From the NCBI GenBank assembly GCA_036403515.1, contig DASWQV010000016.1, positions 22,919 to 86,918 on the forward strand: a stretch of DNA of 64,000 nt. Direction: 5' to 3'. This DNA is from VRUE01 sp036403515. GTDB taxonomy: Bacteria > Actinomycetota > Thermoleophilia > Solirubrobacterales > 70-9. Shown in pieces: positions 26,531-34,580 of the stretch. How positions within the stretch are numbered: position 1 is the stretch's first letter; the number at the start of each line of letters is the position of its first letter. The position numbers and the translations under genes were made by a program. Under the pieces are notes generated by a model. That model had not been told where the DNA came from. It saw only the letters and a program-made list of their open reading frames with translations, and did not search any database.

Positions 26531-28804
26531 TCAGGGGCGATACCCGGCGGCAAACGGCAGCCCAAGCGGGGTGTAGCTTGTGGTGTCCGACCAGGAAGGA
26601 GACCAATTTCGTACTGAATGCGATCCGCCCGCCGAGCCATCTTCGGAAACGTTGTAGTCGTAGACGCCCCAGCCGCCGGCACGGCCCTCGGTCGAGACGT
26701 CAGAGCCTTCGGCCGTATTGGTGAAGATGTTGTGGTCGACCTGGTAGCCGCTTCCGGCCGCGCTCGAGGCGAGATCCCGGAAGAGGCATCCCCAGTGACT
26801 GCCGACGACGGTGTTGTTGCGGAAGATCATCCCGCTCGATTGATAGAGCTGGCAGGTGTACCCGCGGGAATCGTGATCGAAGAGGTTGTTTTCGATCACG
26901 ACATTGCTGAAGGCGCCCTCCTGGAAGAGCAGGCTCTCCTGCGTTTCGGTGTTCCGGGCGACGTTGTTGGTGAAGGTAACGTTTTTGCCGCCGCCGAAGA
27001 TCTGGACGAGGTCCTGGTGGTCGGCGTGGCTGCCCAGCAGGCTGGGGCCGAGGAACGTGTTGTGATCGATCGTCACCGTGTTGGGCGAGGCGAACTGAAG
27101 GTAGTCCGAGGCGGTGCTCTTGATCGTATTGTTGGTCACCGTGAAGCGGGAGACGCCGTTGGACGCGGTGAGGCCGTATCCGTTGGCGGTTCCCTGGGTG
27201 CCGGTGTAGTCGAGGTTGTGCAGGTAGTTGCCGTCGAACAGGACATCGGTCACTTCGGTGCCGTTGCTCTGTGCTTGGCCGTTGCCGTGGAAGCCGAACG
27301 GGCCGACGAATTCGTTGTTGACGAACTGCAGCTTGCTGGCCGGCCCCAGCGCCTCGATCCCACCGGTGAACTTGAGTTCCTGGAAGCGCAGGTTCGTTGC
27401 CTGGTTGAGCATTGAGTAGTCGAGGCTGGGAGCGGCGCCGGTGGCCGGCTTGATCGTCACCATGCTCGACTTGTTGGCTTTCGTCACGTTGAGGCTGTAA
27501 GGGCCGCTGCTGAGGCAGATGACGGCTCCTCCGGCGGCAGAGGAGACCGCGCTCGAGAGGTTGGCGCCGGCGGGCAGGGTCTGGCTGCAGCCGGCTCCGG
27601 GAGCTTCGCTTTCTACTGTCCAGCTGCGGGAGGCGGGCGTGGGATCGGTGTTGCCAGCCGCGTCGGCGGCCTTGACCAAAAAGGTGTGCGCGCCGACCGC
27701 GAGCGCGCTGTAGCCCTTGGGTGAGGCGCAGGTTTCCCAAACGCTCGAGTCGAGCGAGCATTGAAAGGTCGAGCCACCCTCGCTGGACGCGAAGGAGAGG
27801 CTGGCGCTGGCCGAGGTGGTCGTGCTGGAGGGGCCCGAGCTGATCGTGGTCGCGGGAGGCGTCGTGTCGACCGCTGGCAGTTCCGCTTCTATGGCCCAGC
27901 TGCGGGAGGCGGGTGTCGCGTCGGTGTTGCCGGCCGCATCGGTGGCCTTCACCGAGAAGCTGTGGGGGCCCGCGGCGAGGCCGCTATAGGACTTCGGCGA
28001 AGCGCAGCTCCCCCAGGCGCCCGAGTCAAACGAACATGTATAGGTCGAACCGCTCTCGGTAGAGGTGAAGCCGAAGCTGGCGCTGGTCGAAGCAACCGTG
28101 CCGGAGGGGCCGGAGCTGATCGTCGTTTCAGGTGGCGTCGTGTCGACGGGCGGCGCTTTCACCACTTCCACTGCCCAGCTGCGGGAGGCGGGTGTCGCGT
28201 CGGTGTTGCCGGCCGCATCGGTGGCCTTCACCGAGAAGCTGTGGGGCCCTACCGCCAGTGAGCTGTAGGCCTTTGGAGAGAGGCAATTGCTCCAGGCGCC
28301 AGCGTCGAGCGAGCACTGGAAAGTCGAGCCGCTCTCGGTGGAGGCGAAGGACAGGCTGGCGCTGGTCGCGGTCGTCGCGCTCTGCGGTCCAAAGGTGATC
28401 GTGGTGTCAGGAGCCGTCGTGTCAGCCGGAGGCGGGGGGGTGTCGGCCGGAGGCGGTGTGGGCGCCGGCGGGCCAGTCGGCGTGCTGGCGGGATTGAGCG
28501 GGTCCGTTCCCGCAAGCACCTCGGCGCCATCGCCAAAACCGTCGCCGTCGGTATCGAACTCGTAAGGATTGGTTTGCGTTCTGCGTTGCTCGGTCCAACT
28601 GGTCAGTCCGTCGCGGTCGGGGTCGGAGTAGCGCGCTGTCGTCGTCCTCGCGCGCGTTGTCACCACTTGAGCTGACTTCACGTCCCTATCCAGCTTGCCT
28701 CTGCGGGCGCTGGCTGCGGCCGGCGCCAACACCAGGGCAATCAAGCCGAGGAGCGCGACAAAAAGAGACCAGGACGGGGAAATTGTATTGGGGAACTTGC
28801 GCAT
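26531..28804 (-). CDS. Secreted beta-helix protein with calcium-type repeats and three Ig-like modules
   Basis: 757 residues from the ATG at 28804, which places the hydrophobic signal (SLFVALLGLIALVLAPAAASA) near residues 13-33; upstream in-frame starts up to 28876 exist. Acidic repeats (DPDRDGLTSWTEQRRTQTNP, DTDGDGFGDGAE) are followed by three Ig-like modules (FTSTESGSTYTCSFD, GLAAGPHSFSVKATDAAGNT) and the same beta-helix as its two paralogues. This is the longest member: module number runs 0, 2, 3 along the tandem. It is divergent from the deacetylase gene, with 193 bases in between in which I see no clear promoter. Confidence 0.83.
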   Translation of the reverse strand: MRKFPNTISPSWSLFVALLGLIALVLAPAAASARRGKLDRDVKSAQVVTTRARTTTARYSDPDRDGLTSWTEQRRTQTNPYEFDTDGDGFGDGAEVLAGTDPLNPASTPTGPPAPTPPPADTPPPPADTTAPDTTITFGPQSATTATSASLSFASTESGSTFQCSLDAGAWSNCLSPKAYSSLAVGPHSFSVKATDAAGNTDATPASRSWAVEVVKAPPVDTTPPETTISSGPSGTVASTSASFGFTSTESGSTYTCSFDSGAWGSCASPKSYSGLAAGPHSFSVKATDAAGNTDATPASRSWAIEAELPAVDTTPPATTISSGPSSTTTSASASLSFASSEGGSTFQCSLDSSVWETCASPKGYSALAVGAHTFLVKAADAAGNTDPTPASRSWTVESEAPGAGCSQTLPAGANLSSAVSSAAGGAVICLSSGPYSLNVTKANKSSMVTIKPATGAAPSLDYSMLNQATNLRFQELKFTGGIEALGPASKLQFVNNEFVGPFGFHGNGQAQSNGTEVTDVLFDGNYLHNLDYTGTQGTANGYGLTASNGVSRFTVTNNTIKSTASDYLQFASPNTVTIDHNTFLGPSLLGSHADHQDLVQIFGGGKNVTFTNNVARNTETQESLLFQEGAFSNVVIENNLFDHDSRGYTCQLYQSSGMIFRNNTVVGSHWGCLFRDLASSAAGSGYQVDHNIFTNTAEGSDVSTEGRAGGWGVYDYNVSEDGSAGGSHSVRNWSPSWSDTTSYTPLGLPFAAGYRP

Positions 28805-28997
28805 TGGACCCGTTATCGGTGAACATGTCCGCCTCTCCATTCCGAGAAGTGACAGGCTGGACGAAGGTCCGAGCATGTCTCTGGACTACCCGCATCTCTA
28901 GGAGTTATGTGGCTCGCTGCTTTCGGGCGTGCACGCCTCTGTCTTTGGGGCGACGAACAGCAGAAGTTCGGCATCAGGCCGATCGTTTCTCAGGGAG

Positions 28998-29744
28998 ATG
29001 CGCCGACACGTTCATCGTCTCCGCAGGCTGCTGCCGCTTTCTCTGCGCTGCGCGCTTCAGGAGCGTTCGCCAAGCCGTTCGCGACGTTGGGGCGAAATCC
29101 CCGGGATCGAACGCGTTGCGGCTGCCGATCACGCCGTTCTGACTTTCGACGACGGCCCCGATTCATCGCCCCAGGGCACCCCGGCGATCCTCGACGCTCT
29201 CGACTCCGCTGGGGCACGGGCGACCTTTTTCCTGGTCGGCGAGCAGATCGCCGACTCACCTGGTCTTGCGGAGGAGATCTTGTCCCGCGGCCATGAAATC
29301 GGCGTCCATGGACAACGGCATTTTCGACACGACCGCGTCTCGGCCGATGAGTCGGTGAGGGACATCGAGGCGGGGCACGCGGCGGTCGCCGGGGTTGTCG
29401 ACACTGCTCCGCGCTTCTATCGCCCGCCCTATGGCAAGCTCGGTGCCGAGGGCCTGTCCGCCTGCCGGCGGCTCGGTCTCGAAGTCGCTTACTGGTCCAC
29501 GTGGGGGCTCGATTGGGAGCCCTTGCCGAGCCAGCGCATTTCCCGCCGCGTCACCCGCGACCTCGACGATGGAGCGGTCATCCTGCTTCACGACTCGGCC
29601 CGTTACGCGGCGCGGCCGAGTGCCATGGAGACGGCGGGCGCGATTGCGGCGATTGCCGAACGCGCGTCTCAGCTTGGGCTCGACCTGGTCACCCTGGGCG
29701 AGGCCTGCCGAGCGGGCTCGACAGCGATGGAGCCGGCGCGATGA
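28998..29744 (+). CDS. Polysaccharide deacetylase (NodB homology)
   Basis: 248 residues from the ATG at 28998 (preceded by GGGAG), with longer in-frame alternatives. NodB motifs: motif 1 TFDDGPDSSPQGT (catalytic base and metal Asp), motif 2 HEIGVHGQRHF (metal His residues), motif 3 RFYRPPYGKL, and motif 4/5 VILLHDSARYA. It is expected to remove N-acetyl groups from an amino-sugar polymer outside or at the membrane. There is no obvious signal peptide with this start; the basic N-terminus (MRRHVHRLRRLLPLSLRCAL) could act as a weak anchor. It overlaps the next gene as ATGA, giving a three-gene operon with the PssD/PssE pair. Confidence 0.88.
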   Translation: MRRHVHRLRRLLPLSLRCALQERSPSRSRRWGEIPGIERVAAADHAVLTFDDGPDSSPQGTPAILDALDSAGARATFFLVGEQIADSPGLAEEILSRGHEIGVHGQRHFRHDRVSADESVRDIEAGHAAVAGVVDTAPRFYRPPYGKLGAEGLSACRRLGLEVAYWSTWGLDWEPLPSQRISRRVTRDLDDGAVILLHDSARYAARPSAMETAGAIAAIAERASQLGLDLVTLGEACRAGSTAMEPAR

Positions 29745-30208
29745 CCGCCTGCGGACGATCCGGAAAGGTTCTGATCGTTGCTTCGCCGGGCGGTCACCTG
29801 CTGCAGATGCTTGCCCTCGAGCCCGCCTGGGGTGACATGGCGCGAACCTGGGTCACCCTGCGCTCAACCGACGTCGAGTACCTGCTCAGGGACGAGAACG
29901 TCGTCTACGGCCACGGGCCGACCCCGCGCAACATCGGCAACTTCTTCCGTAACCTGCGCCTGGCGTGGCGGGTCCTGCGCGCGGAGGATCCAAGCGTGGT
30001 CATCTCCACCGGCGCTGGATTGGCGCTGCCCTTCTTCCTCCTCGGTCGCCTGCAGCGCCGTCGCCTTGTCTACGTCGAGTCGATCACCAGGGTCGAGAAG
30101 CTGGCGATGACGGGCAGGCTGGTCTATCCGCTGGCTTCGGCCTTCTTCGTCCAGTGGGATTCGCTTGCCGAGCTGCCCCGGGCCCGCTTTCACGGGAGCG
30201 TCGCGTGA
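29741..30208 (+). CDS. Alg14/PssD-like membrane-anchor subunit of a split glycosyltransferase
   Basis: 155 residues. It begins VLIVASPGGHLLQMLAL, the Alg14 GGH signature, and contains GPTPRNIGNFFRNLRLAWR, VVISTGAGLALPFFLLG (hydrophobic, membrane-associating) and LVYVESITRVEKLAMTGRLV. In the Alg13/Alg14 and PssE/PssD systems this half docks the catalytic half at the membrane and helps form the acceptor site. The start overlaps the deacetylase stop (ATGA) and the stop overlaps the catalytic partner's start (GTGA). Confidence 0.87.
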   Translation: MTACGRSGKVLIVASPGGHLLQMLALEPAWGDMARTWVTLRSTDVEYLLRDENVVYGHGPTPRNIGNFFRNLRLAWRVLRAEDPSVVISTGAGLALPFFLLGRLQRRRLVYVESITRVEKLAMTGRLVYPLASAFFVQWDSLAELPRARFHGSVA

Positions 30209-30681
30209 TCTTCGCCACGGTGGGTTCGACCCAGATCCCCTTTGAGCGGTTCGTGCGCGCGCTGGAGGCCCTCCCGGGCGAGCAGCTCGCGGTCCAGCAT
30301 GGCCCTGTAGGGCCGCCTGCGGGGGCCGCTCGGGCAAACGCGTTCATGCAGTTTCCAGAGCTGATCGAGAGCATTGAGGCTGCCGATGCCGTCGTCTGCC
30401 ACGCCGGCGCCGGAAGCATCCTCTGCGCCCTGCGCGCCGGCCATATCCCGGTGGTCGTTCCACGCCTGAAGCGCTACGGCGAGACCGTCGACGACCATCA
30501 GGTCGAGTTCAGCCGGGCCCTTGCCGCCGAGGGAAAGGTGATCGCGGTTGAGGACCTCGATCGTCTGTGCGCGGCGGTCGAAGCGGCCCCGGCGCGTTGC
30601 TCAGCCGCGGAGCGGAAGGGATCGCTGCCGATCCAGGCCGCCGTTCGGCAGGCGTTGCACGCCGCTCCAGCACTCGCCTGA
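30205..30681 (+). CDS. Alg13/PssE-like catalytic subunit of a split glycosyltransferase
   Basis: 158 residues. It begins VIFATVGSTQIPFERFVRAL, the Alg13/MurG C-domain start (TVGST). It carries the donor-binding region VCHAGAGSILCALRAGHIPVVVPRLKRYGETVDDHQVE (HAGAGS and DDHQ), which in this family binds a UDP-sugar. It should form a heterodimer with the protein encoded just upstream, with which it shares a 4-base overlap. The 3' end lies in a short hairpin shared with the convergent aminotransferase gene. Confidence 0.88.
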   Translation: MIFATVGSTQIPFERFVRALEALPGEQLAVQHGPVGPPAGAARANAFMQFPELIESIEAADAVVCHAGAGSILCALRAGHIPVVVPRLKRYGETVDDHQVEFSRALAAEGKVIAVEDLDRLCAAVEAAPARCSAAERKGSLPIQAAVRQALHAAPALA

Positions 30682-30696
30682 GCCGCTTCGGCTCAG
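30678..30696. terminator. Bidirectional hairpin between convergent stops
   Basis: CTGAGCCG (30678-30685), loop CTT, CGGCTCAG (30689-30696). The stem is identical to that at 23275-23295 and again overlaps the stop codons of two convergent genes. No T-run follows on either strand. Confidence 0.6.
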
Positions 30697-31796
30697 CCGG
30701 CTGCAAGGGCCTCGCGAATCGCTCGTGAGGCCTCGGCCACCTGCTCGTCGCTCAACGCCGGGCCCATCGGCAGGGCCAGCGATTCGGCAGCCGCGGAGTC
30801 GACGCCCGACAGGGAGACCCGAGCCGGGAACTCGCGCAGCGCTGGCTGGCGGTGAAGGGGAATCGTGTAGTACGCGCGGGCCCCGACACCGGCGGCCGCC
30901 AGCCGCTCAGCCAGCCCGTCTCGCCCGGGGCAGCGAACCACATAGAGGTGGTAGCAGGACTCACTCCCAGCGGTCTCGACGGGCAGCCGGACCGCATCGC
31001 CAAGCCCGTCCTCCGCGTAGGCGGCAGCCACCCGCCGCCGTGACTCCGTCCAGTCGGCCAGGTGGGGAAGCAGTACGCGCAGCCCGGCCGCCTGCATCTC
31101 GTCGAGGCGCGAGTTGTAGCCAACCTCGGTGTGCAGCTCCTTGTCCTCTGAGCCGTGGAAGCGAAGCGTGCGGGCGATAGCGGCGACCTCCGCGTCGTCG
31201 GTGACGATCGCGCCCCCGTCGCCAAAGCCGCCGAGGTTCTTCGAGGGGAAGAAGCTGAAGGTAGCGGCGTCGCCGAGGGCGCCGGCCATCCTGCCGTCGA
31301 GCCTCGCGCCGGCTGCCTGCGCCGCGTCCTCGAGCAGGCGCAGCCCATGCGCCGAGGCGAGCTCGCGCAGCTCTCCCATCGGCGCTGGATTGCCGTAGAG
31401 ATGCACCGGCAGCAGTGCCCTGGTGCGAGGGCCGATCAGCGGCTCCGCCGTGGCGGCGGTCATGTCGAAGGTGGCCGGGTCGACATCGCAGAGGACCGGC
31501 GTCGCTCCCGCGTTGACGACCGCCTCGGCCGTCGCGTAGAAGGTCAGCGCCGGCACCACGACCTCGTCGCCGGGACCCACCCCGAGGGCGCGCAGGGCAA
31601 TCGTCAGGGCGTCGGTGCCGTTGGCCACCCCGACGCAGTGACGGACGCCGATGAAGGCGGCGAACTCCGCCTCAAAGGCCTCGACCTCGGGACCGAGGAT
31701 GTACTGGCCGGAGCGCAGAACCTCGTTTTGGCGCGCGGCGATCTCCTCGAACAGCGGCTCCAACACCGGCCTGATCGCAAAGAGCGGAACGCTCAA
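30693..31796 (-). CDS. DegT/DnrJ/EryC1/StrS-family sugar aminotransferase (WbpE-like)
   Basis: 367 residues with a TTG start at 31796 that overlaps the upstream TGA (TTGA). Features: GVANGTDALTIALRALGVGPGDEV, PVHLYGNPAPMGELRE, RLLEDAAQAAGARL (PLP-contacting Asp) and the Schiff-base Lys in FSFFPSKNLGGFGDGG. With the hexapeptide acetyltransferase encoded just upstream, and the UDP-sugar dehydrogenase of the divergent unit, it resembles the WbpA/WbpD/WbpE set that makes 3-acetamido uronate sugars from UDP-GlcNAc. That assignment is inference; the NAD-dependent WbpB step is not in the window. Confidence 0.88.
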   Translation of the reverse strand: MSVPLFAIRPVLEPLFEEIAARQNEVLRSGQYILGPEVEAFEAEFAAFIGVRHCVGVANGTDALTIALRALGVGPGDEVVVPALTFYATAEAVVNAGATPVLCDVDPATFDMTAATAEPLIGPRTRALLPVHLYGNPAPMGELRELASAHGLRLLEDAAQAAGARLDGRMAGALGDAATFSFFPSKNLGGFGDGGAIVTDDAEVAAIARTLRFHGSEDKELHTEVGYNSRLDEMQAAGLRVLLPHLADWTESRRRVAAAYAEDGLGDAVRLPVETAGSESCYHLYVVRCPGRDGLAERLAAAGVGARAYYTIPLHRQPALREFPARVSLSGVDSAAAESLALPMGPALSDEQVAEASRAIREALAAG

Positions 31797-32359
31797 CGCC
31801 AGCGCTCCAGCAGGTCCTCGTCCGGGACCTCGCGGACGCGGCGCGCCGGCACGCCCATGACGACGCTGCGCGGCGCGATGTCAGCGACCACAACGGCGCC
31901 GGCGGCGACGAAGGCCTCCTCGCCGATCTCGATCGCCGGACAGACGACAACGCCGGCGCCGACCCGGCAGGCGCGACGCAGCAACGGCCCTTCGAGCTGG
32001 AACTCATCCGGATGCCGGTCCATCGTGTTGTCGTTGGCGAGCGTCACGCCAGGACCGATGAAGACGTCGTCCTCGACGACCGTGCCGGCGGAGAGATAGC
32101 AACGCGCCTGCACGCTCGCCCGGGCGCCGATCACGACGCCGGGATCGATCGATGAGAGGCTGCCGACGGTGGCTCCGGGCCCAACCAGCGCACCGTCCCT
32201 GATCTGGGCATGGTCGCCTACCCGCGCCCCCGTCCTGATCGTTGCTCCGGCGTGAATCACGACGTGTCCGCCGATCAGCACATCGGGCTCGATCGTCACG
32301 CCGGCGCCAAGCAGCAGCCCAGGCGCCAGGTCGGAGGGCTGAAGTGCCGTGCCGCTCAC
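31793..32359 (-). CDS. Left-handed beta-helix (hexapeptide) acetyltransferase, WbpD-like
   Basis: 188 residues from the GTG at 32359 (VSGTALQPSDLAPGLLLGAG); upstream in-frame sequence belongs to the divergent promoter region. Hexapeptide repeats are plain: GAGVTIEPDVLIGGHVVI, GATIRTGARVGDHAQIRDGA, GALVGPGATVG, VEDDVFIGPGVTLANDNT, then GAGVVVCPAIEIGEEAFVAA and the C-terminal MGVPARRVREV. DNTMDRHPDE fits the catalytic His loop of sugar N-acetyltransferases that use acetyl-CoA. It is coupled to the aminotransferase by a 4-base overlap, so N-acetylation of the newly introduced amino group is the likely step. Confidence 0.86.
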   Translation of the reverse strand: MSGTALQPSDLAPGLLLGAGVTIEPDVLIGGHVVIHAGATIRTGARVGDHAQIRDGALVGPGATVGSLSSIDPGVVIGARASVQARCYLSAGTVVEDDVFIGPGVTLANDNTMDRHPDEFQLEGPLLRRACRVGAGVVVCPAIEIGEEAFVAAGAVVVADIAPRSVVMGVPARRVREVPDEDLLERWR

Positions 32360-32459
32360 CGCGCAAACGTCCCGAAATCTCTCGACCCGTCGATGATCGG
32401 GGCATGCTAGCGGTCGCTGGGGGCCAAAAGCTCGAGGTCGGGCAACCCGTTGTCTGTGC

Positions 32460-33323
32460 GTGGACTTGCCTGATCTCTGCATAGTCGTGGTGGCCGAACG
32501 CGGTGATCCGCGCCTCGGCTCGACCCTTTGCAGCCTGCTGGCCCGAGCGGGCTGGCTCGATCTCGACGTCGTCGTCGTCGACAACGGCAACGGCGAGGCG
32601 AGCAGGTACGTCGAGGACAACTTCATCGACGTGCGCACGATCCGCTGTGCTGAGCGCGGCGTTGGCTACGCGAGCAATCGCGCCGTGGAAACCACCAGCG
32701 CCCGCTACCTGCTCTTTGCCGACCCCGGGCTGGAAATGTGCGAGGGGAGCCTCAGCTCCCTCGTCGCCCGCGTCGACCGCCGGCCCGAGGTGGGCCTGGC
32801 GGGGGTGCGCCGGCTGCACAGCGATGGCTCGTTGGCTCGTGCCCTGCGGCGCTATCCGCTGGACTGGACCTCGGGCTTGATCCTCGTCCGCAGGGCCGCG
32901 CTCAAAGACAGCGGCTGGTTCGACGAGCGTTTCTTCGCGTTCGCCGAGAAAGCCGATCTCTGCATGCGCCTGCAGCGACGGAGCTGGGAGGTCATCCACG
33001 TGCCCTCGGTGACGGTGCGCTCTTTGCCGCGGCGGCACGAGTCGCGACTGGAGGCACACGCCGCCCACGCCCGGCTCCAGTTCGCCCGCAAGCACTTTCC
33101 CCGCCTGGCAAGCGACTATCGCTGGGCTCTCGCCCTCCGCTACGCCCTTCGCCTCGGGCTCTACTCAATGCTCCCGCGCTACGGCAATGGCCGGCGCCGT
33201 GGCGCTCGCGCTGCCTTGGCTGCCGTGCTTACCGGACGCCCTCCAGCCTCCTTTGCAGCTGACCAGCCAGGCCTCGCCGGGGCATCCGACCGGCCCGCCG
33301 CGACACCTACACTGCGCAAATGA
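32460..33323 (+). CDS. Glycosyltransferase family 2, rhamnosyltransferase-like
   Basis: 287 residues with a GTG start at 32460. GT-A features: LCIVVVAERGDPRLGSTLCS, LDVVVVDNGNGEASRYVED, GVGYASNRAVETTSARYLLF and ADPGLEMCEGS, where the usual NPDxxL is altered to ADPGLEM. WFDERFFAFAEKADLCMRLQ matches the catalytic helix. The C-terminal 70 residues are basic and low in similarity. The gene overlaps the UDP-sugar dehydrogenase start by ATGA. About 100 bases separate it from the divergent acetyltransferase gene; no convincing promoter is seen there. Confidence 0.83.
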   Translation: MDLPDLCIVVVAERGDPRLGSTLCSLLARAGWLDLDVVVVDNGNGEASRYVEDNFIDVRTIRCAERGVGYASNRAVETTSARYLLFADPGLEMCEGSLSSLVARVDRRPEVGLAGVRRLHSDGSLARALRRYPLDWTSGLILVRRAALKDSGWFDERFFAFAEKADLCMRLQRRSWEVIHVPSVTVRSLPRRHESRLEAHAAHARLQFARKHFPRLASDYRWALALRYALRLGLYSMLPRYGNGRRRGARAALAAVLTGRPPASFAADQPGLAGASDRPAATPTLRK

Positions 33324-34576
33324 AGATCGGGATCGTAGGACTCGGATACGTCGGACTGCCGCTTGCGGTTGCCTTTGCCGAGGCCGGGCACGAGGTTGTC
33401 GGGCTCGACTCGGACCTGCGCAAGGTCGAGGGAATCAACGTCGGCCGCAGCCACATCGAGGACATCTCCGACGCGACTCTCGCACCGCTCGGCCAGCATC
33501 TGCGGGCGAGCGGCAACCAGACCGACCTCGCTTCCTGCGAAGCCGTGATCATCTGCGTGCCAACGCCCCTGACCGGTTCGCGCGAGCCCGATCTGACCTA
33601 CCTACTCGACTCGGCGACGGCGCTCTCGCAGGTGTTGCAGCCCGGACAGCTGGTCGTCCTGGAGTCGACCACCTACCCAGGCACCACGCGCGAGCGCCTG
33701 CTGCCGATCCTCGAGGAGTCCGGCCTCTCCGCCGGTCGGGACTTCCACCTCGCCTTCTCGCCGGAGCGGATCGATCCCGGCCGCACCGACTACACGGTCA
33801 AGACCACCCCGAAGCTGATCGGCGGCATCACGCCGGCCTGCACCGAGCGCGCCCGCGAGCTCTACGGGCTGATCTGCGACGAGGTCGTCGTCCTCTCCAG
33901 CCCGGAGACGGCCGAGCTCTCGAAGCTCCTCGAGAACATCTTCCGCTCAGTCAACATCGCCCTCGTCAACGAGCTTGCCCAGCTATGCGACCGGCTCGGC
34001 ATCGACGTCTGGGAGGTCGTCGACGCGGCCTCGACCAAGCCCTTCGGCTTCATGCGCTTCGACCCCGGTCCTGGAATGGGCGGTCACTGCCTGCCGGTCG
34101 ATCCCTTCTACCTTGCCTTCAAGGCCCGCGAGCACGACTTCTACCCGGAGTTCATCGAGCTCGCCGGCAAGGTCAACCAGACCCAGCCGGCATTCTGCGT
34201 CGAGCGGATCGAGCGCGCGCTGAACGACGCCGGCAAGCCAGTCAACGGGTCCAAGATCCTCATCCTCGGGGTCAGCTACAAGGGCGGCGTCGGCGACATC
34301 CGCGAGTCCCCGGCACTGAAGATCGCCAAGAAGCTCGTCGACCTCGGCGGCGATGTCTCCTACCACGACCCACACGTGGCGAACTTGACCGATCTCGGCC
34401 TCAGCTCGGTCGAGCTCGACGAGGCGCTCAGCACGACCGACCTCGCGGCGATCGTCACCGCCCATCCCAGCGTCGACTACGACGAGGTTGTCTCCGCCGC
34501 GCCGCTGGTGGTCGACTTTCGCGGCGTCACGCGTCGCATCGCGGCGAAGGACGCCGCGAACTTGGTCAGGCTTTGA
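33320..34576 (+). CDS. Nucleotide-sugar 6-dehydrogenase (UDP-GlcNAc/UDP-ManNAc type)
   Basis: 418 residues. N-terminal Rossmann motif MKIGIVGLGYVGLPLAVAF. The active-site region FRFDPGPGMGGHCLPVDPFYL contains the Cys of the GGHCLPVDP motif. Also present are STTYPGTTRE, FSPERIDPGRT and the C-terminal domain LGVSYKGGVGDIRESPALKI. The IDPG and GGHCLPVD variants are characteristic of the WbpA/WecC/Tvi-type dehydrogenases rather than the UDP-glucose dehydrogenases. It oxidises C6 of an N-acetylhexosamine nucleotide to the uronate with two NAD+. Its stop lies 4 bases from the convergent kinase gene. Confidence 0.9.
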   Translation: MKIGIVGLGYVGLPLAVAFAEAGHEVVGLDSDLRKVEGINVGRSHIEDISDATLAPLGQHLRASGNQTDLASCEAVIICVPTPLTGSREPDLTYLLDSATALSQVLQPGQLVVLESTTYPGTTRERLLPILEESGLSAGRDFHLAFSPERIDPGRTDYTVKTTPKLIGGITPACTERARELYGLICDEVVVLSSPETAELSKLLENIFRSVNIALVNELAQLCDRLGIDVWEVVDAASTKPFGFMRFDPGPGMGGHCLPVDPFYLAFKAREHDFYPEFIELAGKVNQTQPAFCVERIERALNDAGKPVNGSKILILGVSYKGGVGDIRESPALKIAKKLVDLGGDVSYHDPHVANLTDLGLSSVELDEALSTTDLAAIVTAHPSVDYDEVVSAAPLVVDFRGVTRRIAAKDAANLVRL

Positions 34577-34580
34577 GGGC

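Noticed and set aside
30205..30681. Complete MurG-type or GT28 glycosyltransferase split by a frameshift into two genes
   Set aside because: The two halves match the natural Alg14/PssD and Alg13/PssE subunits in order, length and start signals, so they are separate subunits and not a broken gene.
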